In this document: piece by piece, positions 33,738 through 44,611 of the stretch
Layout of the letters: each line of letters opens with the position of its first letter
Numbering within the stretch: the first letter of the stretch is position 1
Source: Haliclona indistincta
Taxonomy: Eukaryota; Porifera; Demospongiae; Haplosclerida; Chalinidae
Reading direction: 5' to 3'
Length of the DNA stretch: 64,000 bases
Assembly (NCBI GenBank): GCA_964017065.1
Contig: OZ024784.1
Coordinates: forward strand, 2,354,598-2,418,597
The notes under the pieces: model-generated
The model's input: the letters and a program-made list of their open reading frames with translations, nothing else
What the model was told of the DNA's origin: nothing
The model's database searches: none
Made by a program: the position numbers and the translations under genes

Positions 33738-34909
33738 GGATTATCAATCATCAATGAGAGGGTGTTACTTACTATTAGAGCTGGGTAATCAATTAGACTG
33801 AGATAACCATACGAGTTCCTCATATCCACGGTAACTGTTGGATGTTCATAAACTACTATACACTAGTTCAGACACTTTGTCTCACCAGAAACGGTATATA
33901 CATTATCGCCGGGTGGCTCTCCTGTGTAAGTAGCAGCTAATAGCACAACATACACTGTTGAAGTGTTTGTCATGTAGGTATACGGCTTGGTAACACTCAT
34001 GTTAGCCACACTGTTACCCTCTTCATCACCACGTATATCTCGTACTGAATACAGCTGTAAGAGAAAGGTAGAAGTCAAACCACTGAGTCAAACAACACAT
34101 TGTCCCACGCTGCATCACTATTTTATGTGTGTAATAGGATATTGCTTACTCTTGTAAACTGTTCAGGAACATCCGGGTGAAAGTCTTCAAACTAAGAAAC
34201 ATTGAAATAACAACAAAGAAACAATGTACACATCCTTGACATGCACAATATAAACAGGTCTGGTCAATTCCAAATCAAAGACAAGCATGCCCATACAGAA
34301 TAAATGCAGGATGAGGTAGTCACCTTGATCGTCTGTTTGCTAGTTGAGGTGGTGAGAGTTGAGTTATTCCATCCGAGAGCTGTTGTCATGTCAAAGAAGT
34401 CGCTGTCACTGGTGCACATCTGAAAAGAAGATAAGAGTCATAGTATAAACGTTACATTTATTTATAGTATTTACCTGGTCCTTGACTTTGGCACACCTCG
34501 ACGTGTATATAACTGTGAAAAGTTTAACTTTGGTAGCGGTTTCTTCTCTCTGAGAATCATCTGCCTCAGCTTTGAATTGATAAAGAATGGGTGTGACAGA
34601 GTACTGTATTATAATAATTACTCTCTCACTTTTTGAATCAGTCACACTGTTGATGGTAATGGTGATTGGAGATTTAGACGTCATGATAAGATTTGCACAG
34701 TGATGGCTGCATTTTTGAGGACACTCCTTTTGCTGAAAGAGTAATTTATAGAAGAGTATGACTAGTCGCACTATAAATTTGCTTACGTCTTTATTCACTG
34801 TCAATGTTAAGTCACGAAGCATTCCTCCTTGAGGACGAGCTTCCACAGTCGCCAATAGACTTACGGCTACGGAGACAAGAAGCAAAAGCTTTGTCATGTT
34901 ACCCTCCAT
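28747..34909 (-). CDS. TMEM87: TMEM87A/B homologue, GOLD-domain seven-span Golgi protein
   Basis: About 19 exons read leftward. Clear ones are 34787-34909, 34475-34732, 34324-34419, 34150-34191, 33886-34054, 33773-33834, 33591-33683, 33424-33511, 33270-33369 and 33061-33154, with later exons near 32910-32996, 32402-32510, 32285-32358, 31333-31425, 31201-31273, 30413-30475, 30299-30355, 28839-28868 and 28747-28791. A signal peptide ('MTKLLLLVSVAVSLLATVEA') leads a lumenal domain with 'ECPQKCSHHC', then seven spans with family landmarks 'GYLSLIDYPAL', 'LGFLEKVFFVAEY', 'SAAKRALSRMLLIIV' and 'WRPSANNKRFAYS'. The cytosolic tail has 'DLKWVEENLP' and ends 'MDSEEDMTTMFEMSKKN', matching the vertebrate tail order. 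TMEM87 works in Golgi/endosome transport and has been tied to mechanosensitive currents. Two MITEs sit in its introns. Confidence 0.93.
29727..29761. repeat. Hairpin in TMEM87 intron
   Basis: 'ttttagactggac' (29727-29739) and 'gtccagtctaaaa' (29749-29761) are exact inverted copies. It lies in the ~1.4-kb intron before the penultimate TMEM87 exon, which otherwise shows no gene. Confidence 0.7.
31684..32113. mobile_element. PIF/Harbinger-like MITE (430 bp, TTA target duplication)
   Basis: Terminal inverted repeats 'ggcggcgtttacactacaa' (31684-31702) and its complement at 32095-32113 differ at one position, and TTA flanks both ends (31681-31683, 32114-32116). A 3-bp TTA/TWA duplication with short TIRs is the PIF/Harbinger hallmark. 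Sub-terminal copies of 'tgtttaca' occur inside. It lies in a TMEM87 intron and has no coding capacity. Confidence 0.85.
32555..32861. mobile_element. hAT-like MITE (307 bp, 8-bp target duplication)
   Basis: Termini 'tagggctgaaacgaata' and 'tattcgtttcagcccta' are exact inverted repeats, flanked by the perfect 8-bp duplication ATTTCAAG (32547-32554 and 32862-32869). An 8-bp TSD with a TAGGGCTG-type end is characteristic of hAT non-autonomous elements. The interior repeats 'cgaatagtcgaata' motifs. It lies in a TMEM87 intron. Confidence 0.92.
33688..33735. repeat. (GA)n microsatellite in TMEM87 intron
   Basis: About 24 GA units directly beside the acceptor of the exon at 33591-33683; on the coding strand this is a long (CT)n polypyrimidine tract, which may serve the splice acceptor. 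Confidence 0.95.
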
Positions 34910-35392
34910 TTTTACTAATAGGCGTGGCTATGAGTAATCGTTGCATCACCGCATGTATTGTAAAATAGTAGTATACGGATATTGTATCCGTATATGTAAT
35001 AAAGGCGGGGCTCAAGTGCCGTATGCACTGTGGTTTGCAGGCTGGAGCATGCAGATAGATACGATTAAGGCTAAGTTTACAGCCTATTGCTACATGTAGC
35101 TGCTACTGCTATTTGAAGCTAGCTGTACCACTGTGTTAATTGAGCATGTTTCAGCCCCATGAGAAAACATTCCATTCAAGAAAAAAATATTATCAACATT
35201 ACATGCATGACTGTGCAGTGCTGCTATTGCACTGAGATAGCTTTGCAATTTTAATGTTTATGCTTGCATGCTACAAATACACCAAATTGATTGACTATGC
35301 TGCAAAATTCACTGTCGCTACACAATGATACTGCGTGCTGTAAACTGTGCTAAGATAAACTACGCAAAAAGCCCAGTCTCTGATAGTGCTAT
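34910..35392. other. Intergenic, TMEM87 upstream region
   Basis: 483 bp between TMEM87 and the next gene, both on the minus strand. AT-rich with a short partial palindrome ('tatacggatattgtatccgtata', about 34972-34994). No gene seen. Confidence 0.5.
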
Positions 35393-36022
35393 CTAGAGCT
35401 CCGTCTTCTTTTTGTCATCATCATCGTCATCATCTTCTTCGGTCTCAGGAACGTCATCGTTGTCGTCATCATCGTCATCTTTATCATCATCGTTGTCGTA
35501 ATCCTTCTCTGCTAGGAGTTCTGCAGTTTCGTAGACTCGTGCAATCCTAGCTGCACTGACAGCAGTTGCTTCATCTTGATGCCGCTCCACGCTTTCGTCG
35601 ACAAACTCCTTGAGATCTTCGCGCGTTGGTGCATCACGTGATCCGCAGAGAGTCTTGCAGCCAGAGTGGCACACATTTCCATCACCAGCTTTATTGCATT
35701 CGATTACGCATTCGTCTTTCTCTTCTTTGCAGTCATCACAGGATGCGCTACAGAAAGGTGCTGTTCCCTCCCAGTACACGTACTTGTAGGGGCTGGGCTC
35801 GTCACAGCAAAGAACTTTGCGGCCGTTGACGCAGTAGTTTCCCTCGCCCTTTGTGCCGTCAGCCCAGTAATGCAATCCGTTCTTTGTGCACGATTCTTCG
35901 TCAGCATCGCAGTCGGGAGCTGTACCGTACCAGGTGCATTTTCTCGTTTCGCCAACAGCGAATAGGATTCCTACTACTAGGCAAAGGAGCACACTTGTTG
36001 ACTTCATTGTAGTTTGCAGCAA
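35393..36022 (-). CDS. Cys-rich secretory-pathway protein with acidic tail and KTEL C-terminus
   Basis: Single exon, 209 residues; ATG 36007 (residue 6) gives the cleaner signal peptide 'MKSTSVLLCLVVGILFAVGE' and may be the real start. The mature part has two related Cys modules, 'CTWYGTAPDCDADEESC' and 'YWEGTAPFCSASCDDC', each followed by further Cys (14 or more in total; 'NYCVNGRKVLCC', 'HSGCKTLC'). A helical stretch ('DLKEFVDESVERHQDEATAV') leads to a very acidic tail of Asp/Glu runs ending KKKTEL. KTEL is close to KDEL-type ER retrieval signals, and acidic tails before such signals are usual in ER calcium-binding proteins, so residence in the ER lumen is a fair inference. The WxGTAPxC module occurs in invertebrate secreted proteins of unknown function. 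I do not name the gene. Confidence 0.82.
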   Translation of the reverse strand: MLQTTMKSTSVLLCLVVGILFAVGETRKCTWYGTAPDCDADEESCTKNGLHYWADGTKGEGNYCVNGRKVLCCDEPSPYKYVYWEGTAPFCSASCDDCKEEKDECVIECNKAGDGNVCHSGCKTLCGSRDAPTREDLKEFVDESVERHQDEATAVSAARIARVYETAELLAEKDYDNDDDKDDDDDDNDDVPETEEDDDDDDDKKKTEL

Positions 36023-36628
36023 ACGAAAATTCCTCAGCTTGTTGACTCGCTCAACCGTGTTGTTGCTAACTGTTGCGGATGCACGACTTTATTAGTACAA
36101 TTGCGTGTTATGTACACTGTTAGGATACCAGTACAGCGTATTGGAATGTTAGCTACTAGAGTTGGCAATTAAAATCACACGCGGATGCTGTCGTACTTTT
36201 CTCTGCAGCCAAGAATGATGCATACATAAAGTGGTACGACCACATCGACATGTAAAAACTGCCAAGTGAACATGTGTGTAAGCCTTTGAGTAGATTAGAT
36301 GCAGAGTTCAGAGTCACTGTCAGATCACACCGATTAATTTGACCGCACCTCTAGGTGTGGCTGAGTACTGGTGCGCACCATATAGAATTTGTTGATCGCC
36401 CAGCTGCAAGGCGTAAAGCTGCTTTGTGTTATGCCGTAAACTACCATACGCGCCAACACGACACCTCAGCTTCGATTTTTGTTGCTCACTTCAGTAGTGG
36501 GCATTGCTGAATTAAGGTTCGCCTGAAAACACCCGCGTCATCTCTGCTACACAAGTCCCTTAGCAACGCTAGACGCTCAGTAGAAAACCACTTATAACAA
36601 TACAAACACGTTATCTCCGTAACCCGAC
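36023..36628. promoter_or_regulatory. Divergent intergenic region, KTEL protein / PPP4R4
   Basis: 606 bp between divergent starts. No coding potential; both promoters must lie here. No site can be named with confidence. Confidence 0.4.
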
Positions 36629-37766
36629 ATGGATTGGGGAGGATTTCAAGTAGAAAATGCAGATGTGGAAGAATTTCGCCTAGAAAAGACTGTGAAGTCA
36701 GAAAAGGTAATTTGTTTATCCAACATTATTTCCATGGTTACGAACATATCTTTCTCCAGTCTCAGGATGAGATTGAGAAGCTGATGGTCAATGAGCAACT
36801 CACTGAGATGGAGAGAGCATGCCTGTTGGTTTCTAGCTCACACGATGTCCAGAGAATATGGTCCATCGGTCGTCTAGTTTACTTGCTTCGTAGCGACACC
36901 ACTGCAGCACAGCAGAAGCTAGTGCCTAAACTAATAGTATGTGCAACCAATGCACTAGTGCACTTGTATCATTGGAACATTACACACTGCTGTCTTCAGC
37001 AATTATTCTGTAACTAGATTAAGAAATACCTTGAATTGTACATTGTGTTGTAGGACTCATTGCTGACAGCCAGTGTTGAAGTGCATGCTGCTGCTAGCCA
37101 GAGCTTTGCTGACGTAGCTGCAAGTGGTCTGATAGCTCCTCATGTGTTTGTGTCCACCATGCTGCCAACAATACTGACACACTATGACAGCAAGAATGCT
37201 AGTGAGCGAAAATAATAATTACTGTATATGTAGGTAGGTAGGTTGCAGTAAAATATGCACATAAATTTGCATGTTACTTGAACTTGCATTCTTCCTCTTC
37301 TCAATTCTCTCTCAGCTCCTCTTGCATTGTACTAGGCTCATTCTATTCACTGCTTGTCTCTCCTGCTACAGCTATCAGCTCATCCTGGCTCGAGGCTCTT
37401 CTTGCTGCAATTCCGTTAGCTCCCAAGGAAATGCTAAAGCACAAGGTATATCACGAGCTAGGTGTTCAGTGTGTTCCATCATTACATTCAGTTGCTAACT
37501 ATGGCAAGAGCTCGTGGTCAGCTGTCACAAACTATACATGCTAGACAGTCTTGCTGTAAAATTGTGGGCAAGATGGCTACTGGACTGGATCAATACTGGT
37601 ACGTGTAGAGCACATGCTCCATATTGTGAGTGTGTTTCATACTGCATGTTAGGGTAAAGCAGGAGTTGTTACCACTCATGAGAGCGTTAGCTCAAGATGT
37701 TGATCATCAAGTAAGAGTTACAATGTGTCAACAACTCTGCAGCCTAACCAAAGTGCTGGGGTATGC

Positions 37767-37828
<62 letters not shown>

Positions 37829-40800
37829 CATGTTTACATTGAATTGTCCTCACAGTGTGGAGTTTGCAAAGTCTCATCTTCTCTGTGAAGTGGAGAAGCT
37901 GCTAGCTGACGAGGAACCCACTGTGAGAGGAGTGGCACTGGAGACACTCAGTGATATGGTGCCTCTGATAGATGATGAAAGTGAGCCTCTGCTTAGTTTA
38001 CACTTTAAGTAACTTGTAAACATGAAATTTTCACTGTACATAATAATTATGACATTGCTATTCATGTATAATTTTCGCATGTTATCATTGCAAGTTAAAA
38101 TTGTCGATGGTAATAAGTGCAATTTATCTCTAGGCAAATCTTCCAAGATTGTTCCAATGGTAAATGTCAGTCTCCAGCAGGCAGCTGGAGCAAGTGGTCA
38201 ACCAAGAATGAAAGCATCACAGCTAATCGGAGTGCTTTGCCATCAACTGAAAAGTAAGAAAGATAGATTGCTTATTTTCTTACTTTTTTGTTGTTGTTAG
38301 CTTGTATCTACATGTATTTCTTTGCTTTTTTCTTTTTATTTTGTTGTTAGTTAGTATTACTTTTTGTCTTTTGCTATTATAATTACAAAACTATTTTTTT
38401 GTAATTTTGTAAAAAAAATTCGAAAAGAAAAAGCACAGTAAAAGATAATAATTATTTTTTCAAAAATTAATTAATTAATTTTTTTCTTTCTACAGAACAT
38501 TTCTCATCATCTCAACAGAAGCAGATGTTGTCTGTCTATCACAAGCTAGCTACCACTAAGGATGCAGTCAAGTCTACCAGTGATTTAGAGGCCACTAGCA
38601 TTGAGACTGATCTGAAGACCACACACCACTCATCATCTGTGATCGAGGAGGATAATGGCGCTGAATGCAGACGTCTGTCAGCTTATAACTTACCTGTATG
38701 TAGACATTAAAATTAATGTACTTCTTGCTTAGCTGTGCTCTCTTTTGCTTGTAGGCAATGGCTATGTTTATGGACATGAGTCAGAACAGTGACAGCATAG
38801 TGATCAATGTGATACAAGAACTAGTGTCCGACTCATACTGGAAGGTAATCGTGTCAAAATTTTTGCTGCTCATTTAAAAAAATAAAAAAAAACCTAGCAT
38901 AACGTGATCTCGCATAACGCATAACGTGAACCTAGCATAACGTGAATCTAACATAACGTGAACCGCATAACGTGATCGTAAACTGCGTATCTTATTGCAG
39001 TTTGTGTAGTTTCTTATCAAAAATTGAATGATTGAGTCTGAAATTTCTGTCTAGGTGCGCCGTACAGTAGCCTTTGGTATTCATGAAGTTGTGACTATGA
39101 TGGGAGAGAAGAGTAGAACTATTGCTCCTCACTACATTACCTTACTTAAAGACAAAAATCCAGAGGTACAGTACTATTACAACTCTATAGTCATTTTGCT
39201 TCTCTTTTTATCTCTAACTCAAGGTTTTGTTAGCACTAGTAGATCACCTTTCACAATCATTGATCGTCTTCGCTACTGCATACAGCCTCGATCGTAAAAC
39301 ACGGGTATGTAATCCCCACTACTCCACTAACTACATCATGACTGTCTTTCTCCAGCAACCCGGTCTCACTGACTTCATTCCTGGTCTCCTGTCAGCCGAA
39401 CAGGTAGCCTCAACGTGTCGTCAGTGGCGTCTTCACTCCACACTGCTGGAGCAGTTCTCATCTCTATTATCCTGTCTCACCTCTGACCAGCTTTGTGCTA
39501 GAATAACACCACTTCTCATTAAACACATTAGCAATAATGTGAGTCTGTACTGTACACTGCATAACTTATAGAGAAAACATCACTATTGTGATTGCTGTGT
39601 GTACTTCAACAAGTACTATTGGTTGTGATGTGACTGATGTCAGTACATTATAGGAAATGCATCACAAAATTTCACTGTACTATCATGTTTTTCTTAGTGT
39701 GTTCTCCCTGTGAAGACAGCGGCTTGTCGATCACTGTGTACACTGATCAGAGGTGTGCGCAGAGCTGAACAACGGAACGACATTATCGCAAAACTAATAT
39801 CAGGTTACATTGCATGATTTCACATCTCATCATGACATCCTCTACCTCACAGAGTGTGCCCAGAGCTCAAACTGCCGACAACGACTACTGTTCATTGATA
39901 CCTGTCAGTGTGTGCTAGACCAGTACTCACGATCTTTCTTCAAACAGCACTTTTACCATACTGCTGTACAACTAGCCAAGGTAGCAACAGATTCTACTAC
40001 TATGCACCTCACTCCTTCTCTCCTCCAGGATCCTGTTGTCAATGTTAGGATGCGTCTATGTCGCCTCCTTCCTCAGATGAAAGCCATTCTTCTCCTTCCT
40101 CCTGACAGAAATCTTCAGGTAACTTTTGACTAACATGATAGTATGCACGCTCTTTCGTATCTCTTAGAATGAACTGGAGATGGCAGTGGCTCACCTACTC
40201 ACAGACCGAGATCCAGACTGCTTGGAAGCTATGCACAGAGCAGAGGCCGAGATGGACAGAGTGACTTATCGTGTGCAATCAGTGAGTGTGTTGTGAGTGC
40301 GCATTACTACTAATATTGTTCTGTATAGCTTGTGACTCACTCATTTATTGAAGAAGACAAGATTGACAAGGCGAAAGAAGAGGAGGAATTGCAATGGTTG
40401 AAGGACGAAGAAGAGGAAGAGCTGTCTCGTCCAGAGGGACGTCGCTGCATAACTGGCACCCGTGCTAGTCCCGGTACTCCAAGATCAGCAGCAAAGAAAC
40501 CACTAACAAGTTAGCAATATCGTGTTCTTTACAGCCTTACCTCATGTCACTGTGTTGTGTAGGTAAGCTTGGTGGAACCAAGACTCATCTTAGTCCGGGC
40601 GTCAGTAGAAGAGCTCCCAGCAGTTTGTCCTCAGGCAAGGCTAGTCCTTCTCCCTCCTCTCCCCGAATACCAGGAAAATTTGGTATGTATGCATACTTTT
40701 TCTGCCCTCTAATCTGATTGGTTGTTTGGTGGGTGCAGGTGGTAACCGTAGCAGTGCCTCCAGTAGTTCTCCTGGGTCTACCACACCAGACTCAATACGT

Positions 40801-41188
40801 CGTACACTGTCTACACCACAGAACAATGCAACTGATTCAAGCCCTAAGCATTCTCCAGAAACTACCAAAGGTTGGTCACAAGTACAGTAGCTACTAGGCT
40901 AGCTACTGTATTCTTCTATCTTCCATCTAGCGAGACCAGCCTCACTCTCTCGCAAGTCATCTAGTGGATCATTATCTACTCCAACAACCCCACAGCCTCG
41001 CTCTGTTGCTAACAATAAATCCAAAGACACTCTACCATCTTCAAACTCATCCGCCACTGCCAAAAGGTGTGCATGCAAAATAGCTTCAGTCTTGGATTGA
41101 TTTCTTTGTTGATTCTTGTAGTTCTGCAGCTAAGAAACCACCCAGTAGTCAGTATGGACTTGCATACAGCAGTCGTGCAAAGAAATGA
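36629..41188 (+). CDS. PPP4R4: PPP4R4 homologue, HEAT-repeat regulatory subunit of protein phosphatase 4
   Basis: About 20 exons from ATG 36629 ('MDWGGFQVENADVEEFRLEK') to TGA 41186-41188. Conserved blocks occur in human order: 'DEIEKLMVNEQLTEMERACL', 'SSWLEALLAAIPLAPKEML', 'VKQELLPLMRALAQDVDHQV', 'AYNLPAMAMFMDM', 'LLALVDHLSQSL', 'PGLLSAEQVASTCRQWRLH', 'VLPVKTAACRSLCTLIR', 'RLLFIDTCQCVLDQYSRSFF' and 'DPVVNVRMRLCRLLPQMK'. After the HEAT array an acidic coiled segment ('KAKEEEELQWLKDEEEEEL') leads to a Ser/Pro-rich basic tail ending 'QYGLAYSSRAKK', similar in composition to the human tail. The family binds the PP4 catalytic subunit in the cytosol. A (CT)n array and an 'agcataacgtga' minisatellite lie in introns. 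Confidence 0.92.
37770..37825. repeat. (CT)n microsatellite in PPP4R4 intron
   Basis: About 28 CT units between a splice donor near 37761 and the acceptor before 'gtgtggagtttgc'. Confidence 0.97.
38893..38978 (+). repeat. Short minisatellite in PPP4R4 intron
   Basis: Five imperfect copies of a core 'cataacgtgaa' with variable spacers ('cctag', 'tctcg', 'tctaa'). Not coding. Confidence 0.85.
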
Positions 41189-41339
41189 AGATGTTCTATT
41201 TCATTGTATAACAACTGATCAATGAAAAATATATTATTAGACAATCTTTCTAATTATTAATATTCTGTGTCCTGATAAGATAATGACGGAATAGAAAAAA
41301 TATAATACTGATCAAGTGATAGATGCTAATAATTATTCT

Positions 41340-44300
41340 CTATACAACAGTTTCTGCTAGAGCAGCAGGCGTTCTTAAACCAGAGAAATTTAGGCAGGCA
41401 GTTGTGATGTCAAGACATGAAGCCAGATTGCGATTTTCCAACTGAGCCAGGCTGTCTCTAGTCTGTATAACACTCTTTACTGGTCGAAATATCACAGACA
41501 CACAGAGAGCTGGAGAAGCGGGATACAACTGAGAATCCTTGTTGGATGTTGAAAGTGCTAATGTGTGCTGTACGCACTGTGGATTGGTCTAAAAATGAGA
41601 CAAAAAATTTTTGTTGAACAGTGAGTGAAACTCCTAAAAAATTTGTAGCTTACATTATTCAAAATGAGCTCAGTTGTGCCGATTATCTCATTTGTGTGCT
41701 TGTTATAAATCGAGAAATAGCAGGGTGCAGCATTGTACGAGGGCACAAGAAGCTCCACCCCTTTCTCCCAGATGGGATTGAAGGAGGAAGAAATTGTGTG
41801 AGTAGTGAGGATGACTCTGTCCATGATGTGTACAATACAATACGGGTCACATGACTGCTTGCTAGAGAAATGACCAATCAGATTGCTTGCTGCATGAACG
41901 TGTATGTACAGCACTCCGGCACCTAGTACAAAACACAAAATAATTATAAACAGAATTATTCATGGGAATATGTAACAAACAGAGAAACATAATTATTATG
42001 TAACACAACGAATTCCTTCTTTTGCTGGAATTTCCTAAACCTGTCAAGTGATGTACACAACTGATTTTCCCACTGTAGCTAACCTGATAGATCAACATGG
42101 TCAGGTTTCGGGAAGCTGAGAAGAGAGAATCGAGATAATTGAGTGTAAGTGAGACTGAGAGAGAGCTGCAGTGATGCTAGACTCATTTGAACTGTCTTTG
42201 TAAGCAACCCATCTTGCTCCTGGTTCTTTTCGCCGATTCCAAGACTCAAGAGAGGCAGAGTACGCTCAGAGAGAACCAAATTGTTTTGAAACTTCCGCCT
42301 AGCCTTGAGTTTCAATTTCAGCTAGAAACAAAAATAAGTATAATAACAAAGTTATTATTATGCTGTGGTGCTATTTGACCTCTTCCTTGGGATTTTTGAC
42401 TAGAAAAGAAAATTTTGTAGTCCATGCATTGTTTGACTTGATATTTAGCTCACGATGACACTTTTGAGAGCCAAGTTCCAGCTTGCAGTACTGGTTGAGT
42501 TCACGGGAACTGACTGAGGAAGACAAAAGATAGATAAAATACATTACACATGTACTATAATAATACCCTTGTATCTATCATCAGGAAGGAATGCCCCAAT
42601 AGGTAAACATAATACACATTCTTCCTTCCCAGACTTCATGGGGCTAAACCTATCACAAACAAATTTGCTGCAAAGATACTCCCAAACCACAATGGACAAC
42701 AACAAAATACAATCATAATTTTTTAGCAGCTTACTTGATTTTACTGTACTAAGAGTGTTCCTATTTATGTTCTCCAAAGTCACAGTGAGCACGCCTTGGG
42801 CAAGACCACGCCTGCACAGCCCCTCCCATTCACACTCTGCTGGCGGTGCTGGTGTGAAGTCCACATGCTGCTTGCCTGGATATACCAGTAATCTAGTAAA
42901 GCCCATTTCTATGTACTTGTTCATGAATTGCTTGATACCAGGAGCATTCATCACTTCAATGTTCTCTTTGAACATCCTGCATGTGCACCTCATGACAGGC
43001 CTATTCATTTTTGACAATAAAAAGTAGCGAAGTAGCATTGGTAATGCTGCTTACTTCGGAGGAGCAATGAAATAGAAATCAGTTGTAGCAACATGAGGAA
43101 AGTGTGCTGATTTCTTGGCAGTGATGATGATTCTCAGACGACCACTGATACAGAAGCTTTCCACTGACATATCAAAATTGTGTCCAACACTGTGTATGCA
43201 TAAGATAACACTTAACCTACCTACATAGATCGTATTAACAACAAACCTCTTTGAGCCTACTTTAGCTTTCATCTTCAGATCAGCTTCTGGGACGTCCAGA
43301 ATGAAATCTGTTTCAAACGCAAACACACTCTCTCCATTCTTCATCATAGCTATGGGTGGAGTGGTCAGTGTTTCCATGGTAGCTGGAGTGAATACTGTGT
43401 GGTAGGAGGGGTCCTCGTCATGAGTGTGTTTGTTGTATTGGACTGGACTTTGGTGAAGGAGTCGCACATTTGAGAACTTAGGGCGGTATAAACCGGTATT
43501 GAATGTAACAAACCGCAGTGATTCTATATTCACAAAAATGAAAGGGAAAATGAACACGCAAAATTACCTACCGACGATAACAGGAAATTTGAATTTCTCT
43601 ACAATCGGCTCAACCCAGTCACAGACAAAATTGGTAACTGATTTGGAGCAAGCAGGCCACCTGCAGTGTCAAGGAAGGTAGAGGAGAAAAACAGAGGAAG
43701 ATAGGTAAATGAGCTAGAAGAAATGAGTGGAAATGGTCCAGAATACTGTTGGATATGCTCAGTACACATAGAATTGAGTGATAATTTATTGTCTGAAAGA
43801 AAACTATTTGTGCTATTGTATCAACCAGGACAGCTAACATACAAACTTCAGTATTGTTAACAGTATTTGAATCTTGTCCAAACACTAGGGCATTGAATGC
43901 CCACAATATAGAATACACACGTTGTACACTAAGTGTAAGTATGTAATAACACACCACTGACCAAATGTTAATGATAGAGTTCACAAATTGTACACTCTCT
44001 CCTGTCTTTAGTGCACGTTCTTTCGCCAGAAAGTACTCTGCTCTCAGTAAAGCAGTCATTTTAACAATCTGATGACAGTCTTTCCAGTGAATGAAGAGCA
44101 GCACTGCAATGGGAGTGATCAGTAGTAGATTGAAACTGTAGGCTCCAATCAGGTAGCATAGAACCAAAGCAACAAGATGTGTCAGGAGAAGAGATGAAGA
44201 AGGAGAAAGAGGAGGTAAATGAGTAGAATTGGATTGTTCCATCATAGGCTCCACTCTGAAGCTAGATGATAATAATGGTATTATGCAGCTACCTCTACGC

Positions 44301-44347
44301 GAAGTAGTGTTTAGTACAGACTTACAATCAGCAAAGTGAGATGACAT
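41340..44347 (-). CDS. SMP- and C2-domain membrane protein, short paralogue (E-Syt/TMEM24-like)
   Basis: Reads leftward. The N-terminal exon (about 43972-44347) has a hydrophobic hairpin ('LVALVLCYLIGAY', 'LLLITPIAVLLFIHW') of the kind that anchors such proteins in the ER. It is followed by 'AEYFLAKERALKTGESVQFV' and the SMP start 'WPACSKSVTNFVCDWVEPIV'. SMP blocks continue through 43250-43520 and 43059-43190 ('FDMSVESFCISGRLRIII', 'FPHVATTDFYFIAPPK'). Then 'RLLVYPGKQHVDF' and 'AQGVLTVTLENI' lead to a C2 domain ('GVLYIHVHAASNLIGHF', 'SCDPYCIVHIM', 'LTTHTISSSFNPIWEKGVEL') near the C-terminus. It is paralogous to 51558-59209 along its length, with the same TG|G intron before the SMP 'W'. Loop 3 of the C2 domain ('IYNKHTNEIIGTTEL') lacks the Asp residues present in the paralogue. 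SMP proteins move lipid at membrane contacts. The exact start is uncertain: 44347 or the MMEQ pair near 44243. Confidence 0.8.
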
Positions 44348-44611
44348 CTCTACAGTCCGGGCTTGAACGTATTACCTGTGATGATCCCGTGTCACACGAG
44401 TGCTCACAGCGTGTGCTGTGTTGATCCTCGGTACGTACGGTTCCTTTCCTTCTCGAGCTCGATCGACGTAATGCATGCCACGCCTTCCTAATCCCGTAAG
44501 TTTAGCTCCGTGCGTTACTATAGAAACCAGACCACGACTCACTACTCGCGCGTTGCAGGTTGAGCTTCTCCTCGCCAGCTCGAGGCTCTTGCAATCGAGC
44601 TAACGAATACT
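44348..44611. promoter_or_regulatory. Divergent intergenic region, SMP/C2 paralogue / SPATA17
   Basis: 264 bp between divergent starts, GC-richer than surroundings, with 'ggtacgtacggttcc' and several E-box-like CACG sites. No gene. Confidence 0.45.
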
